Below are positions 1 to 9,338 of a stretch of DNA of 47,926 bases, piece after piece. The notes beneath the pieces were generated by a model that saw nothing but the letters and a program-made list of their open reading frames with translations, searched no databases and was not told where the DNA came from. Numbering within the stretch: position 1 is the stretch's first letter; every line of letters begins with the position of its first letter. This stretch comes from Microbacteriaceae bacterium (GTDB lineage Bacteria > Actinomycetota > Actinomycetes > Actinomycetales > Microbacteriaceae), in assembly GCA_030841285.1 (NCBI GenBank), contig JAVECW010000055.1, positions 1 to 47,926 on the forward strand, in the 5' to 3' direction. Made by a program: the position numbers and the translations under genes.

Positions 1-966
1 CAACAGGACGCACTGCTGCCAGGGGTCGAGAACGGCTGGGTCATCCTGGTCGCGGCGACGACAGAGAACCCGTCGTTCTCTGTGATTTCCCCTCTGCTGT
101 CGCGCTCGCTGTTGTTGACGCTCGAGACCCTCAGCGACGTGGATCTCGGCATCGTCGTAGACAGGGCAGTGACCGACGAGCGCGGCCTCGGTGGCCGGTT
201 CGAACTGGATCCGGAGGCACGCGCCGCCATCATCCGGCTCGCGTCCGGCGACGCCCGCCGCGCGCTGACCGCGCTCGAGGCAGCATCCGTCTCGGCCGGC
301 TCTTCGGTACCGGCTACGTCGAAGACGAAGCCGGTGATCACGACGGAACTCGTCGCGCTCGCGGTCGACAGGGCGCTCCTGCGCTACGACCGGAACGGCG
401 ACGAGCACTATGACGTCATCAGCGCGTTCATCAAGTCAGTGCGGGGGTCGGATGTCGATGCCGCGCTCCACTACCTCGCACGCATGATCGAGGCGGGGGA
501 GGACCCGCGGTTCATCGCCAGGCGCATCATCGTCAGTGCGGGCGAAGACATCGGGATCGCCGACCCCCAGGCGCTCGTGATCGCCGTCGCCGCGGCAGAC
601 GCCGTCCAGCTCATCGGAATGCCGGAGGGGCGTATCCCGCTGGCCGAGGCCGTGGTCTACCTTGCGACGGCACCGAAATCGAACGCAGCGTACATGGCTC
701 TCGACAAGGCCATCGCCGACGTTCGGGCGGGCAAGATCGGGCGTGTGCCCAAGCACCTGCGTGATGCCCACTACCCAGGCGCCAAGCGTCTCGGCCACGG
801 CAAGGGCTATATCTATTCGCACGATTCCGAGCTCGGTGTCGTCGAGCAGCAGTACCTGCCGAATGAGCTGAAGAACGCCGTCTACTACGAACCGACCGAC
901 CATGGCAACGAGCGCGACGTCTCTGCACGCCTCGCGAAGCTCCGCCGGATCATTCGCGGACGCTGA
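1..966 (+). CDS. rarA: Replication-associated recombination protein A (RarA/MgsA), 5'-truncated by window edge
   Basis: The reading frame is open from base 1, so the start and the Walker A part of this AAA+ ATPase lie outside the window. The visible part starts just before the sensor 1 segment ([12 protein letters not shown], residues about 18-29 of the fragment), followed by the LLSRS arginine-finger region. A lid helix ([12 protein letters not shown]) and the C-terminal tetramerisation and RarA-specific region ([29 protein letters not shown]) come next. The family acts at stalled replication forks with SSB and RecA. The end [10 protein letters not shown]...[10 protein letters not shown] is typical of the family. 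In vivo partners are inferred from the family only. Confidence 0.95.
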   Translation, partial: QQDALLPGVENGWVILVAATTENPSFSVISPLLSRSLLLTLETLSDVDLGIVVDRAVTDERGLGGRFELDPEARAAIIRLASGDARRALTALEAASVSAGSSVPATSKTKPVITTELVALAVDRALLRYDRNGDEHYDVISAFIKSVRGSDVDAALHYLARMIEAGEDPRFIARRIIVSAGEDIGIADPQALVIAVAAADAVQLIGMPEGRIPLAEAVVYLATAPKSNAAYMALDKAIADVRAGKIGRVPKHLRDAHYPGAKRLGHGKGYIYSHDSELGVVEQQYLPNELKNAVYYEPTDHGNERDVSARLAKLRRIIRGR

Positions 967-975
967 CACGGGCCG

Positions 976-984
976 TGCTACGAT
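976..984 (+). promoter_or_regulatory. Candidate extended -10 promoter for rpsD
   Basis: TGCTACGAT fits an extended -10 element (TGn followed by TACGAT). No good -35 box is visible. If it is used, the rpsD mRNA would carry a leader of about 170 nt (roughly 990-1162). I could not assign a regulatory structure to that leader. Confidence 0.35.
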
Positions 985-1162
985 AGACCGGCCTAGAAAC
1001 GGTTGTCGCGTGCGGCTGCGTCGACTTTCGTTCAACGGGAGCTGCTCTGTAGCCGAGTGCCCCTGGCCCAATCCTTCTCATACATTTCAGGACACCTGAT
1101 TTTCGCAGGATGCCGTTGTGCGCCCGCGTACACATCATTAGAGAAACGATCGAAAGGAAACC

Positions 1163-1792
1163 GTGTCTACCAAGTCACGTACCCGTAGCAAGACCCGCCT
1201 CTCGCGGGCACTCGGCATTGCCCTGACCCCGAAGGCTGCCAAGTACCTCGAGAAGCGCCCGTATGCCCCGGGTGAGCACGGCCGCACCAAGCGCAAGGCT
1301 GATTCTGACTACGCCGTTCGTCTGCGCGAAAAGCAGCGTCTGCGTGCCCAGTACGGTATCCGCGAGAAGCAGCTCCGCATTGCGTTCGAAGAGGCCCGTC
1401 GCACCCAGGGCCTGACCGGTGAGAACCTGGTCGAGCTGCTCGAGATGCGTCTGGACGCCCTCGTGCTGCGTGCCGGCTTCGCCCGCACGACCGCGCAGGC
1501 TCGCCAGATGGTCGTGCACCGCCACATCCTCGTCGACGGCCAGCTCGTCGACCGCCCGTCGTTCCGCGTGAAGCCTGGCCAGCTCATCCACGTCAAGGCC
1601 AAGAGCGAGGGCACTGAGCCGTTCCAGGTTGCAGCGGCCGGCGGTCATGTCGACGTTCTGCCGAAGACGCCCGGCTACCTCGAGGTCGAGCTCGACAAGC
1701 TGCACGCGCGTCTCCTTCGTCGCCCCAAGCGCGCCGAGGTCCCCGTGACCTGTGAAGTCCAGCTCGTCGTCGAGTACTACGCGGCTCGCTAA
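1163..1792 (+). CDS. rpsD: 30S ribosomal protein S4
   Basis: Primary 16S rRNA-binding protein that nucleates assembly of the small subunit body. At 209 aa it has the normal length. The N-terminal domain (TKSRTRSKTRLSRALG, KYLEKRPYAPGEHG) is followed by an S4 RNA-binding domain near residues 97-160 (LEMRLDALVLRAGFARTTAQARQMVVHRHILVDG). The start is GTG at 1163, set by a GAAAGGA Shine-Dalgarno at about 1152-1158. There is no zinc-binding Cys cluster, so this is the C-minus form. It stands apart from the alpha operon (rpsM-rpsK-rpoA), which is not in the window, and is flanked by its own candidate promoter and a terminator. Confidence 0.98.
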   Translation: MSTKSRTRSKTRLSRALGIALTPKAAKYLEKRPYAPGEHGRTKRKADSDYAVRLREKQRLRAQYGIREKQLRIAFEEARRTQGLTGENLVELLEMRLDALVLRAGFARTTAQARQMVVHRHILVDGQLVDRPSFRVKPGQLIHVKAKSEGTEPFQVAAAGGHVDVLPKTPGYLEVELDKLHARLLRRPKRAEVPVTCEVQLVVEYYAAR

Positions 1793-1813
1793 CGACACCA
1801 TCAGTTCCCGAGG

Positions 1814-1850
1814 CGGGGGTTGCGGCGTGTGCCGCGACCCCCGTTTCGTC
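1814..1850 (+). terminator. Rho-independent terminator after rpsD
   Basis: A GC-rich hairpin with a 13-bp stem (one G-U pair) and a GTGT loop spans 1814-1843. Its left arm is CGGGGGTTGCGGC and its right arm is GCCGCGACCCCCG. It is followed by TTTCGTCTGTT. The position 22 bases after the rpsD stop fits a monocistronic rpsD transcript. Confidence 0.85.
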
Positions 1851-1958
1851 TGTTCGCCACAGGACCAGCGGCGCACCAATATGCTAGTGAGCGGGTTGCC
1901 TTCGGGGGTCCGCTCATTCGTGCTCTATATGCCGTTCGTGGAATGGAAGGTGGGATCC

Positions 1959-2360
1959 GTGTCTGGTGGAGATATCGCCGGTTTGATCGCAGCCGGCGTT
2001 TTCGCTGTTCTCGTCGGTCTTCTGGCCATCCCGCTCCTCAAGCTGGGCCGTGTCCTCGACGAGACCACGAGCTCCATCCGCGACGTCACCGAGGGCATTA
2101 CGCCCATCCTCGATGAGACGGCGCTCGCGCTCCGTGAGGCGAACAAGCAGCTCGCTCGCGTCGACACCATCACGAAGAACGTCGCGGACGTCACCGGCAA
2201 CGCATCCGCTCTCGTGGCTCTCTTCGCCGCAAGCGTCGGCGGCCCGCTGATCAAGCTCGCCGGGTTCACGGCGGCCGTCCGCGTCGCACTCCGCGGAGCG
2301 GGCACATTCCGGCCTACTCGCAAGGGCTCGGCCAAACGCGGGCACGAGACCACGGACTAA
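1959..2360 (+). CDS. DUF948-family membrane-anchored protein
   Basis: A 133-aa protein with one N-terminal membrane segment (about residues 6-28, GLIAAGVFAVLVGLLAIPLL). A long helical region follows (LDETTSSIRDVTEGITPILDETALALREANKQLARVDTI), of the kind seen in DUF948 proteins, then a hydrophobic patch and a basic tail. I chose GTG 1959 because AAGGTGGG lies about 8 bases upstream. An ATG at 1881 is in frame but has no Shine-Dalgarno. In actinobacteria this family sits between rpsD and alaS; its function is unknown. A TATGCT at 1880-1885 could be the -10 box. Confidence 0.8.
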   Translation: MSGGDIAGLIAAGVFAVLVGLLAIPLLKLGRVLDETTSSIRDVTEGITPILDETALALREANKQLARVDTITKNVADVTGNASALVALFAASVGGPLIKLAGFTAAVRVALRGAGTFRPTRKGSAKRGHETTD

Positions 2361-2416
2361 ACTGGCCCCAAGCCATTCGGATCGATTCCAAGCCACATTC
2401 ACCAGGGAGTAAGAAA

Positions 2417-2635
2417 ATGAAAAGCTTTCTTTGGCTCGTTGCCGGCGCTGCTATCGGTTTCGTCGTCGCGCACAAGGTCAATGAGACGCCGCAGGGCAAG
2501 CGCTTCTTCAACGACCTCGACCAGAAGGCGCGCGACTTCGGTTCCGCCGTTGCCGAGGGCTACCACAAGCGCGAGGCTGAGCTGCGTTCGGTGATCGCCG
2601 ACGCGGAAGACACGATCTCCAACCTCACCAAGTAA
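2417..2635 (+). CDS. Small conserved hypothetical protein with N-terminal membrane segment
   Basis: A 72-aa protein with a short hydrophobic N-terminus (SFLWLVAGAAIGFVVAHKV, residues 3-21). A charged, probably helical tail follows (residues 25-72). The layout resembles YtxH-like proteins, but I cannot assign it firmly. A GGGAG Shine-Dalgarno near 2404 precedes the ATG. It lies between the DUF948 gene and alaS and is probably co-transcribed with one of them. The role is unknown; the envelope location is inferred from the hydrophobic segment. Confidence 0.75.
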   Translation: MKSFLWLVAGAAIGFVVAHKVNETPQGKRFFNDLDQKARDFGSAVAEGYHKREAELRSVIADAEDTISNLTK

Positions 2636-2678
2636 TCAGCCGGGCCACGGCCCGCGCACCAAAGACACATCGGACCCC

Positions 2679-5336
2679 ATGCAGACTGCCGACATCCATA
2701 GACGCTGGCTTGAATTCTTTGCGGAGCGCGGCCACACCGTCGTTCCCTCAGCGTCACTGGTCAGCGATGACCCCTCTCTTCTTTTCACGGTGGCCGGAAT
2801 GGTCCCGTTCGTGCCGTACCTCACGGGCCTCGTCCCAGCGCCGTATCCGCGCGCCACGAGCGTGCAGAAGTGCATCCGCACCAACGACATCGAAGAGGTC
2901 GGCAAGACACCGCGGCACGGGACGTTCTTCCAGATGTGCGGAAACTTCTCGTTCGGCGACTACTTCAAGGAGCAGGCGATCGCGTACGCCTGGGAGCTCC
3001 TGACCACGGCAGAGGACGCAGGGGGACTCGGGTTCGCGCCTGAAGACCTCTGGGTCACGGTCTACGAGGATGACCACGAAGCGCGCGAGATCTGGCGCCG
3101 CGTCGCTGGCCTGCCGGATGAACGCATCCAGGGCCTGGGGATGGACACCAACTACTGGTCGACCGGCCAGCCAGGCCCGGCCGGCCCGTGCTCGGAGATC
3201 TTCTTCGACCGAGGTCCCGCCTATGGCGCGGATGGCGGACCTGCGACGGACGACGACCGTTATGTCGAGATCTGGAACCTCGTCTTCATGCAGTACCTGC
3301 GTGGCGAGGGAACCGGCAAGCACGACTTCGAGATCCTCGGCGAGCTGCCCAAGAAGAACATCGACACCGGCATGGGCCTCGAGCGCGTCGCTTTCCTGAA
3401 GCAGGGCGTCGAGAACATGTACGAGATCGACCAGGTCCGGCCGGTCCTCGACCGAGCTGCCGTTCTCGCAGGCAAGGAATACGGGGCGAACCACGAGGAT
3501 GACGTGCGCCTGCGCGTCATCGCCGACCACATCCGCAGTGCACTCATGCTCATGTCGGACGGCGTCACGCCATCGAACGAGGGGCGGGGCTACATCCTGA
3601 GGCGTCTCCTGCGCCGCTCGGTGCGCGCGATGCGCCTGCTGGGTGTCGACACGGTGACGTTCCCCGAGCTCTTCGCCGCATCGCGCGACGCGATGAAGGC
3701 GGCGTACCCGGAGGTCGCCAAGGACTACGACAGGATCTCGCACCTCGCGTTCGCCGAGGAGGAGACGTTCCTCCGCACGCTCACCAGCGGCACGGGCATC
3801 CTGGATCTGGCCGTCTCGAACACGCAGAAGGCCGGGAAGAAGCAGCTCGCGGGCGATACCGCCTTCCTGCTGCATGACACGTATGGCTTCCCGATCGACC
3901 TCACGCTCGAGATGGCGGAAGAGGCCGGGCTCACGGTGGATCGTGCGGCATTCGACTCGCTCATGGCAGACCAGCGCTCGCGTGCGAAGGCTGACGCGAA
4001 GGCCAAGAAGACCGCGCTGGCGGACCTCTCGGTCTACAGCGCCTTCCGCTCCCTTGGGGAGACCGTCTTCACGGGCTACACCGACCTGCAGACCGAATCG
4101 AGCGTGCTCGGTCTCATTGTCGACGGCCGCTCGGTGAACTCGGCGGCTGCCGGCCAGATCGCCGAGATCATCCTCGCCGAGACTGCCCTGTACGCCGAGT
4201 CTGGTGGCCAGGATGCGGATGCCGGCCTCATCGTTGGCCCCGGCTACGAACTCGAGGTCCTCGACGTGCAGAAGCCGGTCAAGGGACTGATCAGCCACAC
4301 CGTCCAGGTCACGAGTGGCGAGGTAGGCGTCGGTTCCCCCGCAACGAGCGTGGTGGATGCCGACTACCGAAGGGGTGCGCGACAGGCGCACTCCGGCACG
4401 CACATCATCCACGCGGCACTGCGTCAGGTGCTCGGCCCCAATGCGCACCAGTCCGGCTCGTACAACAAGGCGGGTTACCTGCGCCTCGACTTCTCGTGGA
4501 ACCAGGGGCTCTCGGCTGAGACGCGCAGCGAAATCGAGGAGATCTCGAACAATGCGATCCGCGACAATCTCGAGGTCGTGACGCGCGAGATGGCGCTCGA
4601 CGACGCGAAGGCGCTCGGGGCGATGGCACTCTTCGGCGAGAAGTACGGGGACACCGTGCGCGTCGTCGACATCGGCGGGCCGTGGTCGCGTGAGCTCTGC
4701 GCGGGCACGCACGTGGTGTCCAGCGCCGAAATCGGCATGATCAACCTCGTCAGCGAATCTTCTGTCGGTTCGACAAACCGGCGAGTCGAATCGCTTGTCG
4801 GGATCGAGGCGTTTCGCGACCTGGCTGCCGAGCGTGCGATCGTGTCGCAGCTCACGAGCAGCCTGAAGTCCCCGCGGGAGCAGCTCCCAGAGCGCATCGC
4901 CGACCTCGTTTCGAGCCTCAAAGCCGCCGAGAAGAAGATCGCTGCGTTCGAAGCACGGGTCGTGCTCGACAAAGTCCCTGGCCTGCTCGAGCGCGCGACG
5001 CGCGTCGGGAACGCGACGGTTATTGCCGAGGACGCAGGCACTCTCGGCTCGGCGGACGACTTGCGCATGCTGGTTACGACGTTGCGCGATCGTCTCGGCT
5101 CGGTGCCATCCGTTGTCGCACTCGCCGCGCATGTCGCAGACAAGCCCGTCGTCATCGTCGCAACGAACCAGGCCGCGCGGGATGGCGGCGCGCGAGCGGG
5201 CGCCCTTGCCCGCACGGCCGCCGGCATCCTGGGCGGAGGCGGAGGCGGCAAGGATGACCTCGCGCAGGGCGGCGGCACGAACCGTGACGCCATTCCGAGC
5301 GCGCTCGCTGCGGTCACGTCAGCAGTCGCCGGATAA
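2679..5336 (+). CDS. alaS: Alanine--tRNA ligase
   Basis: Charges tRNA-Ala with alanine and hydrolyses mischarged Ser/Gly-tRNA. At 885 aa it has the full bacterial length. The class II catalytic core is at residues 1-250, including RWLEFFAERGHTVVPSASLV and the motif 2 region around TPRHGTFFQMCGNFSFGDYFK. The editing domain keeps its zinc ligands HSGTH and CAGTH. The C-Ala domain ends in the usual Gly-rich segment (GILGGGGGGKDDLAQGGG). The start ATG 2679 gives the standard MQTADIHRRWLEFF N-terminus. It is probably translationally linked to ruvX downstream, whose Shine-Dalgarno abuts the alaS stop. No T-box leader is seen. Confidence 0.99.
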   Translation: MQTADIHRRWLEFFAERGHTVVPSASLVSDDPSLLFTVAGMVPFVPYLTGLVPAPYPRATSVQKCIRTNDIEEVGKTPRHGTFFQMCGNFSFGDYFKEQAIAYAWELLTTAEDAGGLGFAPEDLWVTVYEDDHEAREIWRRVAGLPDERIQGLGMDTNYWSTGQPGPAGPCSEIFFDRGPAYGADGGPATDDDRYVEIWNLVFMQYLRGEGTGKHDFEILGELPKKNIDTGMGLERVAFLKQGVENMYEIDQVRPVLDRAAVLAGKEYGANHEDDVRLRVIADHIRSALMLMSDGVTPSNEGRGYILRRLLRRSVRAMRLLGVDTVTFPELFAASRDAMKAAYPEVAKDYDRISHLAFAEEETFLRTLTSGTGILDLAVSNTQKAGKKQLAGDTAFLLHDTYGFPIDLTLEMAEEAGLTVDRAAFDSLMADQRSRAKADAKAKKTALADLSVYSAFRSLGETVFTGYTDLQTESSVLGLIVDGRSVNSAAAGQIAEIILAETALYAESGGQDADAGLIVGPGYELEVLDVQKPVKGLISHTVQVTSGEVGVGSPATSVVDADYRRGARQAHSGTHIIHAALRQVLGPNAHQSGSYNKAGYLRLDFSWNQGLSAETRSEIEEISNNAIRDNLEVVTREMALDDAKALGAMALFGEKYGDTVRVVDIGGPWSRELCAGTHVVSSAEIGMINLVSESSVGSTNRRVESLVGIEAFRDLAAERAIVSQLTSSLKSPREQLPERIADLVSSLKAAEKKIAAFEARVVLDKVPGLLERATRVGNATVIAEDAGTLGSADDLRMLVTTLRDRLGSVPSVVALAAHVADKPVVIVATNQAARDGGARAGALARTAAGILGGGGGGKDDLAQGGGTNRDAIPSALAAVTSAVAG

Positions 5337-5349
5337 CGGAGGATCGACG

Positions 5350-5817
5350 TTGCGGGCGGGGGTGAGGCTCGGCATTGATGTCGGAACTGTGCGAATCGGA
5401 GTGAGTCGCAGCGATCCACACGGGATGCTGGCCACGCCCGTGGAGACCGTTGCGCGTGTGCGCAACGGCGACGACCGCCGCCGAATCGCTGCGATTGCCA
5501 TGGAGCTCGGAGCTATCGAGGCTATCGTCGGACTCCCGTTGGCCCTCTCGGGCGCGCACACCGCATCGACCGCCGACGCGGTGGATTTTGCCGAAGCCCT
5601 TGCGGCCGAGGTCGATGTGCCGGTACGACTAGTGGACGAACGACTGTCGACCGTTTCGGCACAGTCTGCGCTGCGTGCTTCAGGAAAGGGATCGAAGGCC
5701 GCGCGTCCCGTCATCGACCAGGTGGCGGCAACGATAATTTTGCAACATGCTCTCGATGTCGAGCGCGCAGGGGGTCGCCCACCGGGCACTCTGGTTGAAC
5801 CGAGCATTGGATCTTAG
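5350..5817 (+). CDS. ruvX: Putative pre-16S rRNA nuclease / RuvX (YqgF)
   Basis: RNase H-like fold nuclease implicated in 16S rRNA 5'-end maturation. The 155-aa protein carries the YqgF signature: LGIDVGTVRIGVSRSDP with the first acidic residue, VGLPLALSG, and LVDERLSTVSA. The start is taken as TTG 5350 because GGAGGA (5338-5343) is spaced 6 bases away. A GTG at 5362 is the alternative. It follows alaS by 13 bases and precedes mltG by 2 bases, the usual alaS-ruvX-mltG order. Confidence 0.93.
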   Translation: MRAGVRLGIDVGTVRIGVSRSDPHGMLATPVETVARVRNGDDRRRIAAIAMELGAIEAIVGLPLALSGAHTASTADAVDFAEALAAEVDVPVRLVDERLSTVSAQSALRASGKGSKAARPVIDQVAATIILQHALDVERAGGRPPGTLVEPSIGS

Positions 5818-5819
5818 AT

Positions 5820-7115
5820 TTGTCGCATACCCCACCGCCGCACGGGCACGGCGAGTCGCCGCGCTCCAGCGGTACCGCGCCTGATCCGTTCGATCCGTTC
5901 GATGACCTCCCGCCCACGCCGCAACCAATGTCGCGGCGTGAGGCCCGCCTCGCAGCGCAGACCGCAGCGCAGACCGACGCTGAGCCTGCCGCCGCGAGCA
6001 CCGAATCCCCGTTCGCCTGGCAGCTTGAGGGCCGCGCCCCGCGCGAGAGGCGCAAGAAGCGCAGCTTCAAGGGCCTGTGGGTCACCCTCATCATCGTCGC
6101 GATCCTCGGCGGGCTGGGCGGAACAGCCTACGGAATCTTCCAACCTCAGGTCGCTAAATTGATCGCCTCCTTCGAGCCGAATGACTACAAAGGCAGCGGC
6201 TCCGGGTCTGTCGTCGTGACCATCAATAGCGGTGACATCGGCTCGGACATCGCAACGACGTTGCAGAAAGCCGGTGTCACGAAGACGTTCACGGCGTTCT
6301 ACAGCCTTTTGCTCGCACAGAACCCTGCGCCGGTCTTCCAGCCGGGAGCGTACAAGCTCGCCAAGGGCATGAGCGCGCAGGCGGCCCTCACCGCACTCGA
6401 AAATCCCGCGAGCAAGGTCAGCGCGAAGGCGGTGATTCCCGAAGGAACGGCCGAGACGGGCGTTCTCGCAATTCTCGCCAAGGCCACCAAGCTTCCGCTC
6501 GCCGACCTGCAGGCAGCTGCAGCCAATGTCTCGTCGTACGGCGTTCCGGTCGAGGCCAAGACGCTCGAGGGCTTCCTCTTCCCTGCAACATACGAATTCA
6601 CGCCGGGCACGAGCGCTCAGGTCGTGATCAAGACGCTCGTCGATCGGAGCTTCACAGCGTTGGATGCCGCAGGCGTCGCTCCGGCCGACCGCTGGAAGAC
6701 CGTCGTGCTCGCATCCCTTGTGCAGCGGGAGGCCGGACTCGCGCCCGACTATCCAAAGGTCTCGCGCGTGTTCCTCAATCGCCTCGCCATCGGCATGCTC
6801 CTCCAATCGGATGCGACTGTCGCATACGGAACGGGTCACACGAACATCGTCACGACGACGAATGCCGAGCGTTCGGACGCCTCGAACCCATACAACACGT
6901 ATGTGCACCCCGGCCTGCCGCCGGGCCCGATCTCCAACCCGGGGGACCTGGCCATCAACGCCGCGCTGCATCCCGCGGACGGAACCTGGCTGTACTTCGT
7001 GACCTGGAATCTCAAGACGGGCGAGACGATCTTCTCGACGACCATTGCGGAGCACAACGCCGCCGTGGCGAAATGGCAACAGTGGATGAAGGATAACCCT
7101 GGCTATGGCGGATGA
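5820..7115 (+). CDS. mltG: Endolytic murein transglycosylase MltG (YceG-like)
   Basis: Membrane enzyme that cleaves nascent peptidoglycan glycan strands. The protein has 431 aa. A cytoplasmic Pro/Asp-rich N-terminus (1-80) is followed by one membrane segment (about 86-107, LWVTLIIVAILGGLGGTAYGIF), a LysM-like region and the catalytic domain. E304 in LVQREAG is the expected catalytic glutamate, and RVFLNRL...LLQSDATVAY is the conserved region after it. The TTG start at 5820 is weakly supported (GGAT upstream). The frame has no better start before the membrane helix. It overlaps aroE by 11 bases. Confidence 0.95.
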   Translation: MSHTPPPHGHGESPRSSGTAPDPFDPFDDLPPTPQPMSRREARLAAQTAAQTDAEPAAASTESPFAWQLEGRAPRERRKKRSFKGLWVTLIIVAILGGLGGTAYGIFQPQVAKLIASFEPNDYKGSGSGSVVVTINSGDIGSDIATTLQKAGVTKTFTAFYSLLLAQNPAPVFQPGAYKLAKGMSAQAALTALENPASKVSAKAVIPEGTAETGVLAILAKATKLPLADLQAAAANVSSYGVPVEAKTLEGFLFPATYEFTPGTSAQVVIKTLVDRSFTALDAAGVAPADRWKTVVLASLVQREAGLAPDYPKVSRVFLNRLAIGMLLQSDATVAYGTGHTNIVTTTNAERSDASNPYNTYVHPGLPPGPISNPGDLAINAALHPADGTWLYFVTWNLKTGETIFSTTIAEHNAAVAKWQQWMKDNPGYGG

Positions 7116-8082
7116 TCCTCTAGAGGGCGATGGTTCGGAAGCTCGCCGCAAGCTCGCCGTCCTCGGGTCCCCGATCGGGCACTCCAAGTCTCCGCTGCTC
7201 CACGCGGCCGCATACCGGGTTCTCGGACTCGACTGGGACTACGAGGCCATCGAGGTGACATCCGACTCGCTCGCGACCTTCATTGCCCAGCGCGGGCCGG
7301 AGTGGCGCGGTCTTTCGCTCACGATGCCGCTCAAGCAGACCGTGCTGCCGCTGCTGGCATCCGCCGATCATGTCGCGACGGTGACGGGTGCCGCGAACAC
7401 AGTGCTGTTCGACGGTGATGCGGTCGTTGCCGGGCCAGACGAGTCTGCGGTGTCTGCGGTCCCCGCGACCGACGGTACCGAGACGGTCGCTGGGGCGAAC
7501 CCCGTCGGGCTGCGCGGTTTCAACACGGATGTCGCCGGAATGGTTCGTGCACTGGCCGGGGCGGGGCTCACCTCGGCCCGCTATGTTCAGATCCTCGGCG
7601 GGGGAGCGACCGCCGCCTCGGCGCTCGTCGCGGCAGCGGAGCTGGGCGCCGAACGCGTGCTCATCTCGGCGAGATCCCTCGGGCGCACCGTCTGGCTGGA
7701 GCCACTCGCCCACTCGCTCGGCCTCATGATCCAGATCCGTCCGATCGGCATTGCCGACCGCACCCTGACGATTCCCGACCTGGTCGTGAGCACCTTGCCG
7801 GGCGGGGCGCCCGTCGACGTGCTCTTCACCGACTCGACGCGTCGCCGTGCCGTGCTGCTTGATGTTGCATACGACCCGTGGCCGAGCGCGCTGGCGACGA
7901 CGTGGTCGGCTGTCGGTGGCACGGTCGTCTCCGGGCTGGCGATGCTGGTGCACCAAGCCGTGTTGCAGGTGAGGATCTTCGTCGCGGGCGATCCACTCGA
8001 ACCGCTCCCGGACGAGGATGCCGTACTCGCGGCGATGCTCGAAGCCGTCGGACTCGACACTGCCGGTCGCCCCGTCGCGTAG
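7105..8082 (+). CDS. aroE: Shikimate dehydrogenase
   Basis: Reduces 3-dehydroshikimate to shikimate with NADPH. The protein has 325 aa, slightly longer than the usual 270-290. Substrate-binding motif SPIGHSKSP (22-30) is followed by the catalytic lysine K77 in [15 protein letters not shown], and the nucleotide-binding loop [17 protein letters not shown] replaces the VTVPFK/VTIPHK form, and the region around residues 108-135 is Ala/Thr-rich and extended. It starts inside the end of mltG and begins the aro block. Confidence 0.95.
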   Translation: MADDPLEGDGSEARRKLAVLGSPIGHSKSPLLHAAAYRVLGLDWDYEAIEVTSDSLATFIAQRGPEWRGLSLTMPLKQTVLPLLASADHVATVTGAANTVLFDGDAVVAGPDESAVSAVPATDGTETVAGANPVGLRGFNTDVAGMVRALAGAGLTSARYVQILGGGATAASALVAAAELGAERVLISARSLGRTVWLEPLAHSLGLMIQIRPIGIADRTLTIPDLVVSTLPGGAPVDVLFTDSTRRRAVLLDVAYDPWPSALATTWSAVGGTVVSGLAMLVHQAVLQVRIFVAGDPLEPLPDEDAVLAAMLEAVGLDTAGRPVA

Positions 8083-8113
8083 TCGGGGTTCGGGAGGCCA
8101 CATCGGCCTATGC

Positions 8114-8119
8114 CAGAAT
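8114..8119 (+). promoter_or_regulatory. Possible leaderless-type -10 box for aroC
   Basis: CAGAAT ends 7 bases before the aroC ATG, which has no clear Shine-Dalgarno (CGTAAGC upstream). This geometry fits a leaderless transcript. The first base deviates from TAnnnT, so support is modest. Confidence 0.3.
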
Positions 8120-8126
8120 CGTAAGC

Positions 8127-9338
8127 ATGCTTCGTTGGTTCACTGCCGGAGAGTCTCACGGCCCGGAACTCATTGCTCTTATCGAAGGGCTACCCGCTGG
8201 CGTGCCGGTTTCACTTGACGCCGTGCGCATCGACCTCGATCGCCGCAAGCTCGGTTACGGGCGCGGGGCGCGGATGAAGTTCGAGCAGGATGAGCTCACC
8301 ATCTCCGCTGGCGTCCGCCATGGGTTCAGCCTCGGCAGCCCCATCGCGGTGCGCATCGGCAACACCGAATGGCCCAAATGGGTCGACGTCATGAGCCCTG
8401 AGCCGGTCGACCCGGAGAAGCTCTCGTCCGGTCGTGGCGCGGCGCTCACCCGCCCCCGCCCCGGCCACGCCGACCTCGTCGGAATGCAGAAGTACGGCTT
8501 CGACGAGGCGAGACCGATCCTGGAGCGTGCAAGCGCCAGGGAGACCGCGGCGCGCACCGCGCTCGGTGCCATCGCACGGTCCTTCCTCGCCGAGCTCGGG
8601 ATCACGCTTGTCAGCCACACCCTCTCGATCGGGCCCGTGCGCGTTCCTGAGGGGCGTCCGCTTCCCGTTCCGAGCGACGTCGACCTGCTCGACGCCGATC
8701 CACTGCGCTGCTTCGACGCGGAGACCTCGGCCCTCATGGTGGCCGAGGTGGATGCCGCCCACAAGGACGGCGACACCCTGGGGGGCGTCGTCGAGGTGCT
8801 CGCGTACGGACTACCGCCCGGACTCGGTTCGCACGTGCACTGGGATCGGCGGCTCGACTCTCAACTGGCTGCCGCCCTCATGGGCATCCAGGCGATCAAG
8901 GGCGTCGAGGTGGGCGATGGCTTCCTCACGACGACGCGTCGGGGGTCGCAGGCGCACGACGAGTTGTTCCAGGTCGGCGACGAGATCACACGGGCGACCG
9001 ACAAGGCCGGTGGCACCGAAGGTGGCATGAGCACGGGCACCGTTCTGCGGGTCCGCGCAGGCATGAAGCCTATCTCGACCATCCCGCACGCCCTGCGCAC
9101 GATCGATGTCGCCACGGGCGAGGCAGCCCAGGCCCACCATCAGCGCTCCGACGTGTGTGCCGTGCCAGCGGCCGGCGTCGTCGCAGAGGCCATGGTCGCG
9201 CTCGTTCTGGCCAACTCGGTCCTCGAGAAGTTCGGCGGCGACTCGATCGAGGAAACCAGACGCAACCTCACGTCATACCTCGACGCCATCCCCGCGTCCC
9301 TTCGGACCGGCCGTGCGTCGGCGCCGTACGCCGAGTGA
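8127..9338 (+). CDS. aroC: Chorismate synthase
   Basis: Converts EPSP to chorismate using reduced FMN, the last shared step to Trp, Phe and Tyr. The 403-aa protein opens with [15 protein letters not shown], the family signature. It also contains [43 protein letters not shown] and [12 protein letters not shown], all typical. ATG 8127 is chosen because the family N-terminus starts exactly there. The stop overlaps the aroK GTG (GTGA). The product can feed TrpE, encoded 26 kb downstream. Confidence 0.98.
   Translation: MLRWFTAGESHGPELIALIEGLPAGVPVSLDAVRIDLDRRKLGYGRGARMKFEQDELTISAGVRHGFSLGSPIAVRIGNTEWPKWVDVMSPEPVDPEKLSSGRGAALTRPRPGHADLVGMQKYGFDEARPILERASARETAARTALGAIARSFLAELGITLVSHTLSIGPVRVPEGRPLPVPSDVDLLDADPLRCFDAETSALMVAEVDAAHKDGDTLGGVVEVLAYGLPPGLGSHVHWDRRLDSQLAAALMGIQAIKGVEVGDGFLTTTRRGSQAHDELFQVGDEITRATDKAGGTEGGMSTGTVLRVRAGMKPISTIPHALRTIDVATGEAAQAHHQRSDVCAVPAAGVVAEAMVALVLANSVLEKFGGDSIEETRRNLTSYLDAIPASLRTGRASAPYAE

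Noticed and set aside
1752-1958. N-terminal extension of the DUF948 protein back into rpsD
   Set aside because: The frame is open but crosses the rpsD terminator hairpin; GTG 1959 has a proper ribosome site and gives the expected membrane N-terminus.
2636-2678. T-box leader before alaS
   Set aside because: 43 bases only, with no AGGGUGGnACCGCG-like element.
2754-5132. Long open frame antisense to alaS (792 codons)
   Set aside because: Typical high-GC shadow frame of alaS: Arg/Asp/Val-rich, no domain, no ribosome site, while the sense strand codes a full AlaRS.
5941-5990. Short repeated CGCAGACCGCAGCGCAGACC in mltG
   Set aside because: Two near-copies within the Ala/Gln-rich cytoplasmic tail of MltG; low-complexity coding sequence explains it.
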